From Porphyrobacter sp. ULC335 (lineage in GTDB: Bacteria; Pseudomonadota; Alphaproteobacteria; Sphingomonadales; Sphingomonadaceae), in the NCBI RefSeq assembly GCF_025917005.1, contig NZ_CP078091.1, forward strand, positions 1,054,001 through 1,118,000: DNA of 64,000 nucleotides, in the 5' to 3' direction. The position numbers were made by a program, and so were the translations under genes. Below the pieces are notes generated by a model that did not search any database, had not been told where the DNA came from, and saw only the letters and a program-made list of their open reading frames with translations. Position 1 is the first letter of the stretch; the number at the start of each line of letters is the position of its first letter. Below are positions 9,075 to 16,920 of the stretch, in pieces.

Positions 9075-9863
9075 GTGGATCTTCAACTACACGTGCAGCT
9101 TGACTACTGGTTTGAAAACCCTTGCGATGTCCTGCTGCAGGTGGAAGCCGCGGCCATCCCCGGACAGGCCATTGCCGACGCCCGGATGACGGTTTCCGCG
9201 CACGAGCAATTCGCCAAGGTTCCCGCGCAGGACCATATCGGGGAGAGGATCTGGCTGCGTGTCGCCGGGCAGATGCTGGTGGATTACCGGGCGCGGGTCA
9301 CGATCGACCGAATCGCAGCAGACTTGGCGAAGCTGCCGCAGGTGCCGCTCCACCAATTGCCCGGCGAGGCTGTCCCCTATCTGATGCCGTCGCGCTATTG
9401 TCCGTCCAGCCGCTTTGCCGATCTTGTCGCGACGGAGTTCGCCAACCTCCAGGGCGGGGCCAGGATCGTGGCCATGCGCGACTGGATCGCGGACCATCTC
9501 ACCTATGAACCGGGGGCGAGCAACGCCGATACGACGGCGGTCGATACCTTTGTCGATCGCAAAGGTGTATGCCGCGACTATGCGCATCTGATGATAGCCT
9601 TTGCGCGCTCTGCGGACATCCCCGCGCGGATCGCCAGTGTCTATGCACCGGGCGTGACGCCGCCCGATTTCCATGCCGTGGCGGAGGTGTTTCTGGACGG
9701 GGCATGGCATCTGGTCGATGCAACCGGCATGGCAAGCGCGCAGGACATTGCCATTATCGGCATTGGCCGGGATATCGGGGACGTTGCCTTCCTCACCGCT
9801 TTCGGAGCGCTGGAAATGCGGGGACAGAGCGTTGCGGTAACGCCCCTCGGCACTGTGGCCTGA
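9075..9863 (+). CDS. transglutaminase-like cysteine protease-fold protein
   Basis: From GTG 9075 the protein has 262 residues. An N-terminal beta-rich domain (~1-110, like the bacterial transglutaminase N domain) precedes the papain-like transglutaminase core. The catalytic triad is visible: C166 in KGVCRDYAHL, H200 in PDFHAVAEV and D215 in LVDATG. Bacterial members are peptidases or amide hydrolases more often than cross-linkers. The frame is open back to 8946, but that extension is not family-like; GGAA at 9063-9066 supports the GTG start. The 129 bp upstream show no clear promoter. It converges on mtnP with a 1-bp gap. Confidence 0.85.
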   Translation: MDLQLHVQLDYWFENPCDVLLQVEAAAIPGQAIADARMTVSAHEQFAKVPAQDHIGERIWLRVAGQMLVDYRARVTIDRIAADLAKLPQVPLHQLPGEAVPYLMPSRYCPSSRFADLVATEFANLQGGARIVAMRDWIADHLTYEPGASNADTTAVDTFVDRKGVCRDYAHLMIAFARSADIPARIASVYAPGVTPPDFHAVAEVFLDGAWHLVDATGMASAQDIAIIGIGRDIGDVAFLTAFGALEMRGQSVAVTPLGTVA

Positions 9864-9864
9864 A

Positions 9865-10731
9865 TCAGCCGAACAACCGCCCGGCCACCGCGTCGAGCTT
9901 TGCCATCAGTTCCGGATCATGCTCGTCCGGCGCGGTGATGACCGCATCGTCGAGCGCGGTGTCGATCGGGGAGGGCTCGCGCTCCTGCGGCAGGCCGGCG
10001 ATGAAATTCTTGACCATCGCCCGGGCGAGCGCGCCGTTGGCCTGCATCTGCCCGACCACCTGCGCGACATCGACCGCCTCGCCTTCGCGCCAGCAGTCAT
10101 AATCGGTGACCATCCCGACGAGCGCGTAAGGCAGTTCGGCCTCGCGGGCGAGCTTGGCTTCGGGCATCGCGGTCATGCCGATCACGTCCGCGCCCCACGC
10201 CCGGTACATCCGGCTTTCGGCGCGGGTCGAGAATTGCGGGCCTTCCATGGCGAGATAGGTCGCCCCCACCGCGACCTTGCCCTTGGCCTTGGCGACTGCC
10301 TGTGCGGCCATTTCGGACAGGCGCGGGCAGACCGGATCGGCCATCGAGACATGGGTGACAAAGCCGCTGCCGTAAAAGGTGCTGGGGCGCTGGACGGTGC
10401 GGTCGATGAACTGTTCGACCACGGCGAAGCGCCCCGGCTCCAGCTCCTCGCGCAGGCTCCCGACGGCCGAGATCGCGAGGATATCGGTGCAACCGGCGCG
10501 TTTGAGCGCGTCAATATTGGCGCGGGCGTTGAGTTCCGTGGGCGAGATCGGGTGTCCGCGGCCGTGGCGGGGGAGAAAACGCACCTTCACGTCGCCAATG
10601 CGGCCGCACAGAATCTCGTCCGAGGGATCACCCCACGGCGTTTCGATGGCGATCCACTGCGCGTCCTCGAGCCCGTCGATGGCATAGAGGCCCGATCCGC
10701 CGATGATCCCGATGCACCATTCGCTGGCCAT
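9865..10731 (-). CDS. mtnP: S-methyl-5'-thioadenosine phosphorylase
   Basis: A 288-residue member of the purine nucleoside phosphorylase family. It cleaves 5'-methylthioadenosine with phosphate to adenine and methylthioribose-1-phosphate, feeding methionine salvage. Diagnostic stretches are IGIIGGSGLYAI at the N-terminus, the phosphate-binding RHGRGH, MEGPQFSTRAES and VIGMTAMPEAKLARE, followed by VTDYDCW. The length matches the family (about 280-290). The GST-like gene lies 39 bp upstream on the same strand. No other methionine-salvage gene is in the window. Confidence 0.93.
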   Translation of the reverse strand: MASEWCIGIIGGSGLYAIDGLEDAQWIAIETPWGDPSDEILCGRIGDVKVRFLPRHGRGHPISPTELNARANIDALKRAGCTDILAISAVGSLREELEPGRFAVVEQFIDRTVQRPSTFYGSGFVTHVSMADPVCPRLSEMAAQAVAKAKGKVAVGATYLAMEGPQFSTRAESRMYRAWGADVIGMTAMPEAKLAREAELPYALVGMVTDYDCWREGEAVDVAQVVGQMQANGALARAMVKNFIAGLPQEREPSPIDTALDDAVITAPDEHDPELMAKLDAVAGRLFG

Positions 10732-10770
10732 GCTGCTCGCCTGTTCCTTGCTCGCCGTGTCTTGTGTGGC

Positions 10771-11475
10771 TTAGGTCAGGTCGAAGCGCGTGGGCAAGGC
10801 CCTGCGGATCATCTTTTCCGCCGCGGCATAGGGCCCGGCGATCAGCGGCATGGCCTGCATCGCCTCGAAATGCGCACCGAGGGACGGCCATCGGTCGAGC
10901 GGGGTTTCCGCGACCAACGACACCTGCATCAGCACGCAGGCCACCGTGATGTCGGCAATCGACAGCGCGTCACCCGCGAAGAACTGGCGCCCCGCCAGCC
11001 GCGCTTCGAGCACATCGAAGACCGGCGGAAGCTGCGCGTTCCACGCCTCGCGCGCCTTTTCGAGACCCGGCTCCTCGCCCTTCGAGACCGCAAAGAAGAT
11101 CGGACGGAAAATGCCCAGCCCCCCTGCCATGGCGAGGGCGGTGTCGGCATATTCCTCGATGAACAGCGCTTCGCCAAGCGCCATCGGCGCTTCGGGGTAA
11201 AGCGCGGGTGAGGGGTGCTTCTTCTCGATGAAGGCGCAGATCGCGGATGAATCGGCGATGGTGCCCGCCAGGCCTTCCTCTGCCACCGAACGGTCGCGCA
11301 GCACCGGAATGCGCTTCATCGGCGAAATGTCGCGGAACCACTGCGGCGGGTCGAAGACGTTGATCGCCTCCACCTCGTATTCCACACCCTTGGCGATACA
11401 GACCCCGGCGACCTTGCGCACGAAGGGCGAAACAGGGCTGCCATAAATCACCAGATCGGGGCGGGAATCACTCAT
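10771..11475 (-). CDS. glutathione S-transferase family protein
   Basis: A 234-residue GST-fold protein starting at the ATG of MSDSRPDLVIYGSPVSPFVRK; the longer frame to 11640 is not GST-like. The SPFVRK motif at the N-terminal end of helix 1 and KRIPVLRD (cis-Pro loop) define the thioredoxin-like domain, and the C-terminal ~130 residues form the helical domain. A Ser replaces Cys at the likely active-site position of the SPF motif. It lies 39 bp upstream of mtnP and is divergent from the aldehyde dehydrogenase operon. Confidence 0.86.
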   Translation of the reverse strand: MSDSRPDLVIYGSPVSPFVRKVAGVCIAKGVEYEVEAINVFDPPQWFRDISPMKRIPVLRDRSVAEEGLAGTIADSSAICAFIEKKHPSPALYPEAPMALGEALFIEEYADTALAMAGGLGIFRPIFFAVSKGEEPGLEKAREAWNAQLPPVFDVLEARLAGRQFFAGDALSIADITVACVLMQVSLVAETPLDRWPSLGAHFEAMQAMPLIAGPYAAAEKMIRRALPTRFDLT

Positions 11476-11584
11476 GCGGCTCTCCTCCAGGGCGTCTCTC
11501 GCCGCCTCCATAGGCCCGCGCGCCGATAGCGCAATCATCAGGTGATCGTCCGTGTGCGCCGCGCTAGCTATGCCGCCAACGCCA

Positions 11585-11608
11585 GCGTTGCGTTTTCGTA
11601 TGCAACGC
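11585..11608. promoter_or_regulatory. inverted repeat upstream of aldehyde dehydrogenase operon
   Basis: Two 7-base arms, GCGTTGC and GCAACGC, separated by 10 bases, sit in the 185-bp region between the divergent GST and aldehyde dehydrogenase genes. Centre-to-centre spacing of about 17 bases would suit a dimeric regulator. It could instead be a chance palindrome; no cognate regulator gene is adjacent. Confidence 0.3.
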
Positions 11609-11660
11609 GCCAACCTGTGCGGGAGAGACGACTCCCCCATTCGACGAGAGAGGAACGACC

Positions 11661-13088
11661 ATGGTCACCCAGTACAAGAACCTTATCGGCGGCAAGATGA
11701 TCAGCACCGATCGCTGGCTCGATGTCGTGAACCCCGCCACCGAGCAGGTGATCGGCCAGGTTCCCGCCTGCGGCAAGGCCGAGCTTGACGAGGCCGTCGC
11801 GGCAGCGCGCGCCGCGTTCAAGACCTGGAAGAACACCCCGATCGAGGAACGCCGCGCAGCGATTCTGGCGATCTCGGGCGCGATCAAGGCCAATGCGGAG
11901 GAGCTGTACCGCCTCCTCACCAGCGAGCAGGGCAAGCCGCACGATCAGGCCAAGGGCGAAATCTACGGCGCTGCTGGCATGAGCGCGGCGCAGTCCACCC
12001 TCAGCCTTGATGACGAGATCAACGAGGACAGCGATACCCGCCTCAGCCGCACCCGGCGCGTGCCGGTAGGCGTGGTCGCGGGCATCGTGCCGTGGAACTT
12101 CCCGGTGATGATGGCGATCCAGAAGATCGCGCCCGCGATGCTTTCGGGTTGCACCATTGTGCTCAAGCCCTCGCCCTTCACCCCGCTGACCACTTTGCGC
12201 ATCGCCGAGCTGATCGCTGGCGTGGTGCCGCCGGGCGTGGTCAACATCATCACGGGTGAGGACGACCTCGGCCCGCTGATGACCTCGCATCCGGATATCG
12301 ACAAGATCACCTTCACCGGATCGACCGCGACGGGCAAGAAGATCATGGAAGGCGCCAGCGCCGACTTGAAGCGCATCACGCTCGAACTGGGCGGCAACGA
12401 CGCGTCGATCGTGCTGCCGGATGCCGATCCCAAGAAGGTCGCCGAACAGCTGTTCTGGTCGAGCTTCTCCAACGCGGGCCAGATCTGCGTCGCGGCCAAG
12501 CGCGTCTATATCCACGAGGATATCTATGACGAACTGTCCGCCGCCATCGTCGAATACGCCAAGACCGTCACCGTCGGCGACGGCGCGCAGCAGGGCACCG
12601 GCGTCGGCCCGATCCAGAACAAGAAGCAATACGAGCGCGTGCTCGAGCTGATCGAGGATGCCAAGGACAATGGCTACAAGTTCCTGCTGGGCGGCAATGC
12701 CGATCCCAGCGGCACCGGCTACTTCGTGCCGCTGACCATCCTCGACAACCCGCCCGAAGATGCGCGGATCGTGGCCGAGGAGCAGTTCGGCCCGGTCATG
12801 CCGCTGATGAAGTTCTCGACTGAAGAGGAAGTCATCGCGCGCGCCAACAACTCGGAATATGGCCTCGCGGGCGCGGTGTGGACCGGCAACCCGGAAAAGG
12901 GCGTCGAGATCGCCGAGCAGCTCGAAACCGGCACGGTGTGGGTCAACGAATACCTCCACCTGTCGCCCTTCGCGCCGTTTGGCGGGCACAAGCAGTCGGG
13001 TTTCGGCGCTGAATACGGCAAGGAAGGCCTGAAGGAGTTCACCTATGCTCAGGTGATCACCGTGAAGAAGGAAAAAGCCCCCGCGTAA
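11661..13088 (+). CDS. NAD(P)-dependent aldehyde dehydrogenase (succinate-semialdehyde dehydrogenase-like)
   Basis: A 475-residue aldehyde dehydrogenase superfamily enzyme. The active-site residues are present: oxyanion Asn N146 (PWNFP), general base E242 (LELGG) and nucleophile C276 (NAGQICVAAK). FTGST at ~218-222 is the cofactor-binding turn. The length matches the family. AGAGAGGAAC precedes the ATG. It is the first of three genes, followed 7 bp later by an APH-type kinase and then an acyl-CoA dehydrogenase, which suggests a catabolic route from an aldehyde to an acyl-CoA. The precise substrate is not readable. Confidence 0.92.
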   Translation: MVTQYKNLIGGKMISTDRWLDVVNPATEQVIGQVPACGKAELDEAVAAARAAFKTWKNTPIEERRAAILAISGAIKANAEELYRLLTSEQGKPHDQAKGEIYGAAGMSAAQSTLSLDDEINEDSDTRLSRTRRVPVGVVAGIVPWNFPVMMAIQKIAPAMLSGCTIVLKPSPFTPLTTLRIAELIAGVVPPGVVNIITGEDDLGPLMTSHPDIDKITFTGSTATGKKIMEGASADLKRITLELGGNDASIVLPDADPKKVAEQLFWSSFSNAGQICVAAKRVYIHEDIYDELSAAIVEYAKTVTVGDGAQQGTGVGPIQNKKQYERVLELIEDAKDNGYKFLLGGNADPSGTGYFVPLTILDNPPEDARIVAEEQFGPVMPLMKFSTEEEVIARANNSEYGLAGAVWTGNPEKGVEIAEQLETGTVWVNEYLHLSPFAPFGGHKQSGFGAEYGKEGLKEFTYAQVITVKKEKAPA

Positions 13089-13095
13089 GTGACGC

Positions 13096-14463
13096 GTGGG
13101 CATTTCGGTTGAAGAACTGAGCGCCGGGCTGGCGCGGGTATGTGCCCGCGTCGGCCTCGGCGCTTTGTCGTTGGCGCCGCAGCGCCTGACGGGCGGCGCA
13201 GTAATGGAGAGCTGGCGGTTCGGTGTTGGCGGCGATGTCTATGTGCTGCGCCGCGCGCCGAGCCTCGCCTTCATGGAGGGGCGGCCTTACGGGCATTCCA
13301 CCGAGGCCGCGCTGATTGAGGCGGCGCGCGCCAAGGGCGTGACCGCGCCCGAAGTGGTGGCGGTGCTGGAGGAGGCGGACGGGCTGGGCTCGGGCTTCGT
13401 TATGCGCGCGCTGCCGGGGACGGCTGATCCCAAGGTCATTCTGGGATGCGACGATCCCGACGGGCTGCTGCGCGAGGCGGCGCGGGACTTGGCGCGGATT
13501 CACCGCTTGCGACAGGGCGATGTGCCCGCGGGCGTGCCGGTGATGGAATACCGCGCGGCCATTGCCGACCTCAAAGCGCAGTTCATGGACGCCGGCGGGG
13601 ATCGCCCGATCATCGCGCTGGGGCTGAAGTGGCTGGAGGACAACTCCCCCGCCGAGGTCGAGCCAGTCCTCAACCACGGCGACTACCGGATGGGCAATCT
13701 GCTGGTCGAAGGCTCGACCCTCACCGGCGTGCTCGACTGGGAAATCGCCCATTTCGGCGACCGCCACGAGGACTTGGCCTTCGGCTGCATGGCCGTGTGG
13801 CGCTTCCACCGTTACGACCGCCCAGCGCTGGGGCTGGGCTCAATCGAGGACTACATCGCCGCCTATGAGGCCGAGGCTGGCGTCACGGTCGACCCAGCGC
13901 GCTTCCGCTTCTGGACGATTTACCGCACCGTGTGGTGGGCGCTGGGCTGCCTCAAGATGGCGGCGCAATGGCGCTCGGGCGCAGACCGGATGCTGGAGCG
14001 CGTGGTGATCTCGCGCCGGACGAGCGAGCAGGAACTCGATCTTCTGTTGCTGCTGGAAGAGGATGCGCCGCAACAGGACAAGGACCAGGACCTTTTCAGT
14101 ACGCGTGCGCTCGTGCGGCCAACCGGTGAGGCGAAAATCGCCGACATTGCCGTCGCAGTTTCCGAGTGGCTTGCGACCATCAAAGACAAGCTGGACGGGC
14201 ACGACCGATTTCAGCTGGCGGTTGCCCGCAACGCCTTGGGCATCATCGCACGGTCCTCCACCTCCGATGCGGAGCTGTGCGACAACAGCCATTTCGCAGG
14301 CCTGATCCTGTCAGGCGAGATGACCCTGCAAACCCACGGCCTGCTCCACGATCTGCGCTCTGCGATCCTCGAGAAGGTGCAGGACGATTCCCCCAAATAC
14401 CCGGCCCTCCAGATCGTACGGGAGAAGTGGCCGACCCCGGACAAGAGAACGGAGCAAGCCTAA
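13096..14463 (+). CDS. APH-family phosphotransferase with C-terminal extension
   Basis: A 455-residue protein from a GTG start. Residues ~25-330 are an aminoglycoside-phosphotransferase/choline-kinase-like domain. The catalytic loop is HGDYRMGN (H194, D196) and the metal-binding Asp is D214 in LDWE. Residues ~350-455 match the extra helical domain (DUF6285-like) often found in this subfamily. It overlaps the acyl-CoA dehydrogenase start by one base (TAATG). The pairing of this kinase type with an acyl-CoA dehydrogenase mirrors mammalian ACAD10/ACAD11 and the bacterial Lva pathway, where 4-hydroxyacyl-CoA is phosphorylated before rearrangement. A role here in hydroxy-acyl catabolism is inference. 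Confidence 0.85.
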   Translation: MGISVEELSAGLARVCARVGLGALSLAPQRLTGGAVMESWRFGVGGDVYVLRRAPSLAFMEGRPYGHSTEAALIEAARAKGVTAPEVVAVLEEADGLGSGFVMRALPGTADPKVILGCDDPDGLLREAARDLARIHRLRQGDVPAGVPVMEYRAAIADLKAQFMDAGGDRPIIALGLKWLEDNSPAEVEPVLNHGDYRMGNLLVEGSTLTGVLDWEIAHFGDRHEDLAFGCMAVWRFHRYDRPALGLGSIEDYIAAYEAEAGVTVDPARFRFWTIYRTVWWALGCLKMAAQWRSGADRMLERVVISRRTSEQELDLLLLLEEDAPQQDKDQDLFSTRALVRPTGEAKIADIAVAVSEWLATIKDKLDGHDRFQLAVARNALGIIARSSTSDAELCDNSHFAGLILSGEMTLQTHGLLHDLRSAILEKVQDDSPKYPALQIVREKWPTPDKRTEQA

Positions 14464-15749
14464 TGGACTTCGCCATCCCCGCCGACCTGCAAGCCTATCT
14501 CGACGAACTCGACGCCTTCATCGCCGCCGAGATCAAGCCCTTGGAGCAGCAGGACGACAACATCCGCTTCTTCGACCACCGCCGCGAATATGCGCGCACG
14601 GACTTCGAGGCGGGCGGGTTGCCCCGGCACGAGTGGGAGGAACTGCTCAAGGAAGGCACCCGCCGCTCGGACAAGGCGGGCCATTGGCGCTTCTCCGCGC
14701 CGAAACGCTACGGCGGCAAGGACGGCAGCAACCTGTGGATGGCGGTGATCCGCGAGCATTTCGCGCGCCAAGGCCTCGGGCTGCATAACGATTTGCAGAA
14801 CGAACACTCCATCGTCGGCAACTTCCCCTTCGTCGCGATGTTCGACCAGTGGGGGACCGAGGAGCAGAAGCAGGAATTCATTCTCGGCGGGTTCGAGCGC
14901 ACCCGCCGCGTCGCCTTCGGCCTGACCGAACCCGACCACGGATCGGACGCCACCCACATGGAAACCGCCGCGGTGCGCGAGACCCGTGACGGGGTCGATG
15001 GCTGGCGGATCGATGGCGAGAAGATGTGGATCACCGGCATGCACGTCGCCACCCACTGCGCGATGTTCGCGCGCACGGCGGGCAAGGCGGGAGATGCGAG
15101 CGGGATCACCTGCTTCCTCGTCCCCAACCCCACCGAGGGCCTCAAGATCGAGGAGTGGATGTGGACCTTCAACATGCCCACCGATCACCCGCGCCTCAGC
15201 GTGACGAACGTGTGGGTGCCCGACAGCGCGATCCTCGGCGTGGAAGGCCGCGGCCTCGCGCTGGCGCAGAGCTTCGTCCACCAGAACCGCATCCGGCAGG
15301 CGGCGAGCAGCTGCGGTGCGGCGCTCTATTGCATCGATGAAAGCGTGAAATACGCCCGTCAGCGCAAGCCCTTTGGCGAGGAGCTGGCCCGCAATCAGGC
15401 GATCCAGTTCCCGCTGGTGGAGCTGGCGACGCAGGCCGAAATGCTGCGCCTCCTCATCTTCAAGACCGCGTGGGAGATGGACAATATGCCCCACGAACAG
15501 ATCGAGCGGACCATCAGCGACAAGGTCTCGATGTGCAATTACTGGGCGAACCGGCTGGTCTGCGAAGCGGCAGACCGCGCGATGCAGGTCCACGGCGGCA
15601 TCGGCTATTCGCGCCACAAGCCCTTCGAGCACATCTACCGCCACCACCGCCGCTACCGGATCACCGAGGGCTCGGAAGAGATCCAGATGCGGAAAGTGGG
15701 GGCGTATCTGTTCGGCTATTTGGGGCCGAAGCGGGGTCAATTCGCTTAA
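14463..15749 (+). CDS. acyl-CoA dehydrogenase family protein
   Basis: A 428-residue FAD-dependent acyl-CoA dehydrogenase starting at the ATG of MDFAIPADLQAYLDELD. Family signatures are GLTEPDHGSDATHMET, GEKMWITGMH, and near the C-terminus VHGGIGYSRHKPFEHIYR then ITEGSEEIQ, which lies near the usual catalytic Glu region of this branch. Its start overlaps the stop of the APH-type kinase, so the two are translationally coupled. In the ACAD10/11 and LvaC type systems, such an enzyme completes conversion of the 4-phospho-acyl-CoA to a 3-hydroxyacyl-CoA; that assignment here rests on gene order. Confidence 0.92.
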   Translation: MDFAIPADLQAYLDELDAFIAAEIKPLEQQDDNIRFFDHRREYARTDFEAGGLPRHEWEELLKEGTRRSDKAGHWRFSAPKRYGGKDGSNLWMAVIREHFARQGLGLHNDLQNEHSIVGNFPFVAMFDQWGTEEQKQEFILGGFERTRRVAFGLTEPDHGSDATHMETAAVRETRDGVDGWRIDGEKMWITGMHVATHCAMFARTAGKAGDASGITCFLVPNPTEGLKIEEWMWTFNMPTDHPRLSVTNVWVPDSAILGVEGRGLALAQSFVHQNRIRQAASSCGAALYCIDESVKYARQRKPFGEELARNQAIQFPLVELATQAEMLRLLIFKTAWEMDNMPHEQIERTISDKVSMCNYWANRLVCEAADRAMQVHGGIGYSRHKPFEHIYRHHRRYRITEGSEEIQMRKVGAYLFGYLGPKRGQFA

Positions 15750-15751
15750 CC

Positions 15752-15832
15752 TTGTCATCCCCGCGAAAGCGGGGAACCAGGAGCGAGGTCATGCTGTGGC
15801 CGCTCTGGGTTCCCGCTTTCGCGGGAATGACA
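15752..15832. repeat. REP-like imperfect palindrome
   Basis: An 81-base inverted repeat. The left arm (15752-15785) begins TTGTCATCCCCGCGAAAGCG; the right arm (15799-15832) is its near-complement, ending GCTTTCGCGGGAATGACAA. It lies between the acyl-CoA dehydrogenase stop and the convergent transporter gene. Elements built on CCCGCGAAAGCGGG are common intergenic repeats in sphingomonads and other alphaproteobacteria (family knowledge). In this position it could also act as a bidirectional terminator or mRNA stabiliser. Only one copy was noticed in the window. Confidence 0.85.
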
Positions 15833-15840
15833 ACGGGTAG

Positions 15841-16803
15841 CTAACCCCGCCGCCGCCACCATCCCGCCAGCAGGCTGCCGATCAGCACATGCCACACCGC
15901 CGAAATCGCGGCTGGCACCGGGGCGAGGGCGGCTTGCGTGATGTCGGCGAACTGTGCGGCAAACGCAGGGGTCTTCGCCAACCCCGAACCTAGCCCTGAA
16001 TTCTGCATCCCGACCTCGATGCTGATGGTCCGCGCCTCCACCTCGCCCAGTCCCAGCACCCGCGCCAGCACGTATCCCAACGAAAAGCCGGAAGCGTGGA
16101 GCAGGAAGGTCGCCAGCAGCAGCACGCCCGCGTGCTCCGCGATCTGCGCTTTCGCCCCGCCGACAATCCCGCCCACGATCAGGATCACCAGCACGATCGC
16201 CACCAGCGGCAGCACCGCGCTCACCCTCTCCGCTGCGCGCGGGAACAACCGGTTCAGCAGCGTCCCCAGCACCACCGGCAGAAGCACGATCACGAACATG
16301 TTGGTGAGCAGGTTCCAGCGATCAATCTCGACATAGGCCCCCGCCAGCCACCCCGTCAGAAGCGGGGTCAGCACCACCGCCGCGAGGGTCGAGGCCATCG
16401 TCATCGCCACCGACAGCGCCACGTGCCCGCGCGCGATATAGGTGACGATGTTCGACGCGGTGCCGCCCGGGCAGCAGGCGACGAGGATCAGGCCCACCGC
16501 CAGCCCCGGCTCCAGCTGCAAGGCGCGGGCAATGGCGAAGCCCGACAGCGGCATCACCGCGAATTGCAGCCCGACCCCCGCCAGCAGCGCACGCGGCATT
16601 TTCGCAAGGCCGCGATAATCTTCGAAGGTCAGCGTCAGGCCCATCGCCAGCATGATGACGCCGAGCGCGAGGCTCAGCAGCGGCTGGCCCGCGAGCGTGA
16701 TCCGCCCATCGGTCATCCAGGTGAAGGCGCCCGGTACGAACCACGCCGCACCCACGCCCAGCACCGTCAGCACGGCGAAATTATTGGTGATGATGCGCAG
16801 CAT
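15841..16803 (-). CDS. BASS/SBF-family (bile acid:sodium symporter-like) transporter
   Basis: A 320-residue inner-membrane protein with about nine or ten hydrophobic helices. Family signatures are LALGVIMLAMGLTLTFEDY, LVACCPGGTASNIVTY (the discontinuous helix that forms the sodium site) and SIEVGMQNSGLGSGLA. Bacterial members import organic anions such as pantoate, bile acids or 2-keto acids with sodium; the substrate here is unknown. It is a single gene, divergent from the DUF3857 protein with a 117-bp intergenic region. Confidence 0.9.
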   Translation of the reverse strand: MLRIITNNFAVLTVLGVGAAWFVPGAFTWMTDGRITLAGQPLLSLALGVIMLAMGLTLTFEDYRGLAKMPRALLAGVGLQFAVMPLSGFAIARALQLEPGLAVGLILVACCPGGTASNIVTYIARGHVALSVAMTMASTLAAVVLTPLLTGWLAGAYVEIDRWNLLTNMFVIVLLPVVLGTLLNRLFPRAAERVSAVLPLVAIVLVILIVGGIVGGAKAQIAEHAGVLLLATFLLHASGFSLGYVLARVLGLGEVEARTISIEVGMQNSGLGSGLAKTPAFAAQFADITQAALAPVPAAISAVWHVLIGSLLAGWWRRRG

Positions 16804-16920
16804 GGCTTGCCCCCTGTGGCCCCCGCCCCGGTTCCTGTCCGCAAACCGGCCGGATCATTTGACCCCTAGCAATATCCCAACCCCGCGCTAGTCTCCGCTC
16901 TGAAAACAGGGAGCTTTTCG

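Noticed and set aside
11568..13103. Long minus-strand open frame (511 codons) opposite the aldehyde dehydrogenase gene
   Set aside because: It mirrors a strongly coding plus-strand gene; in GC-rich DNA with third-position GC bias such antisense frames are expected, and the translation has no recognisable family features.
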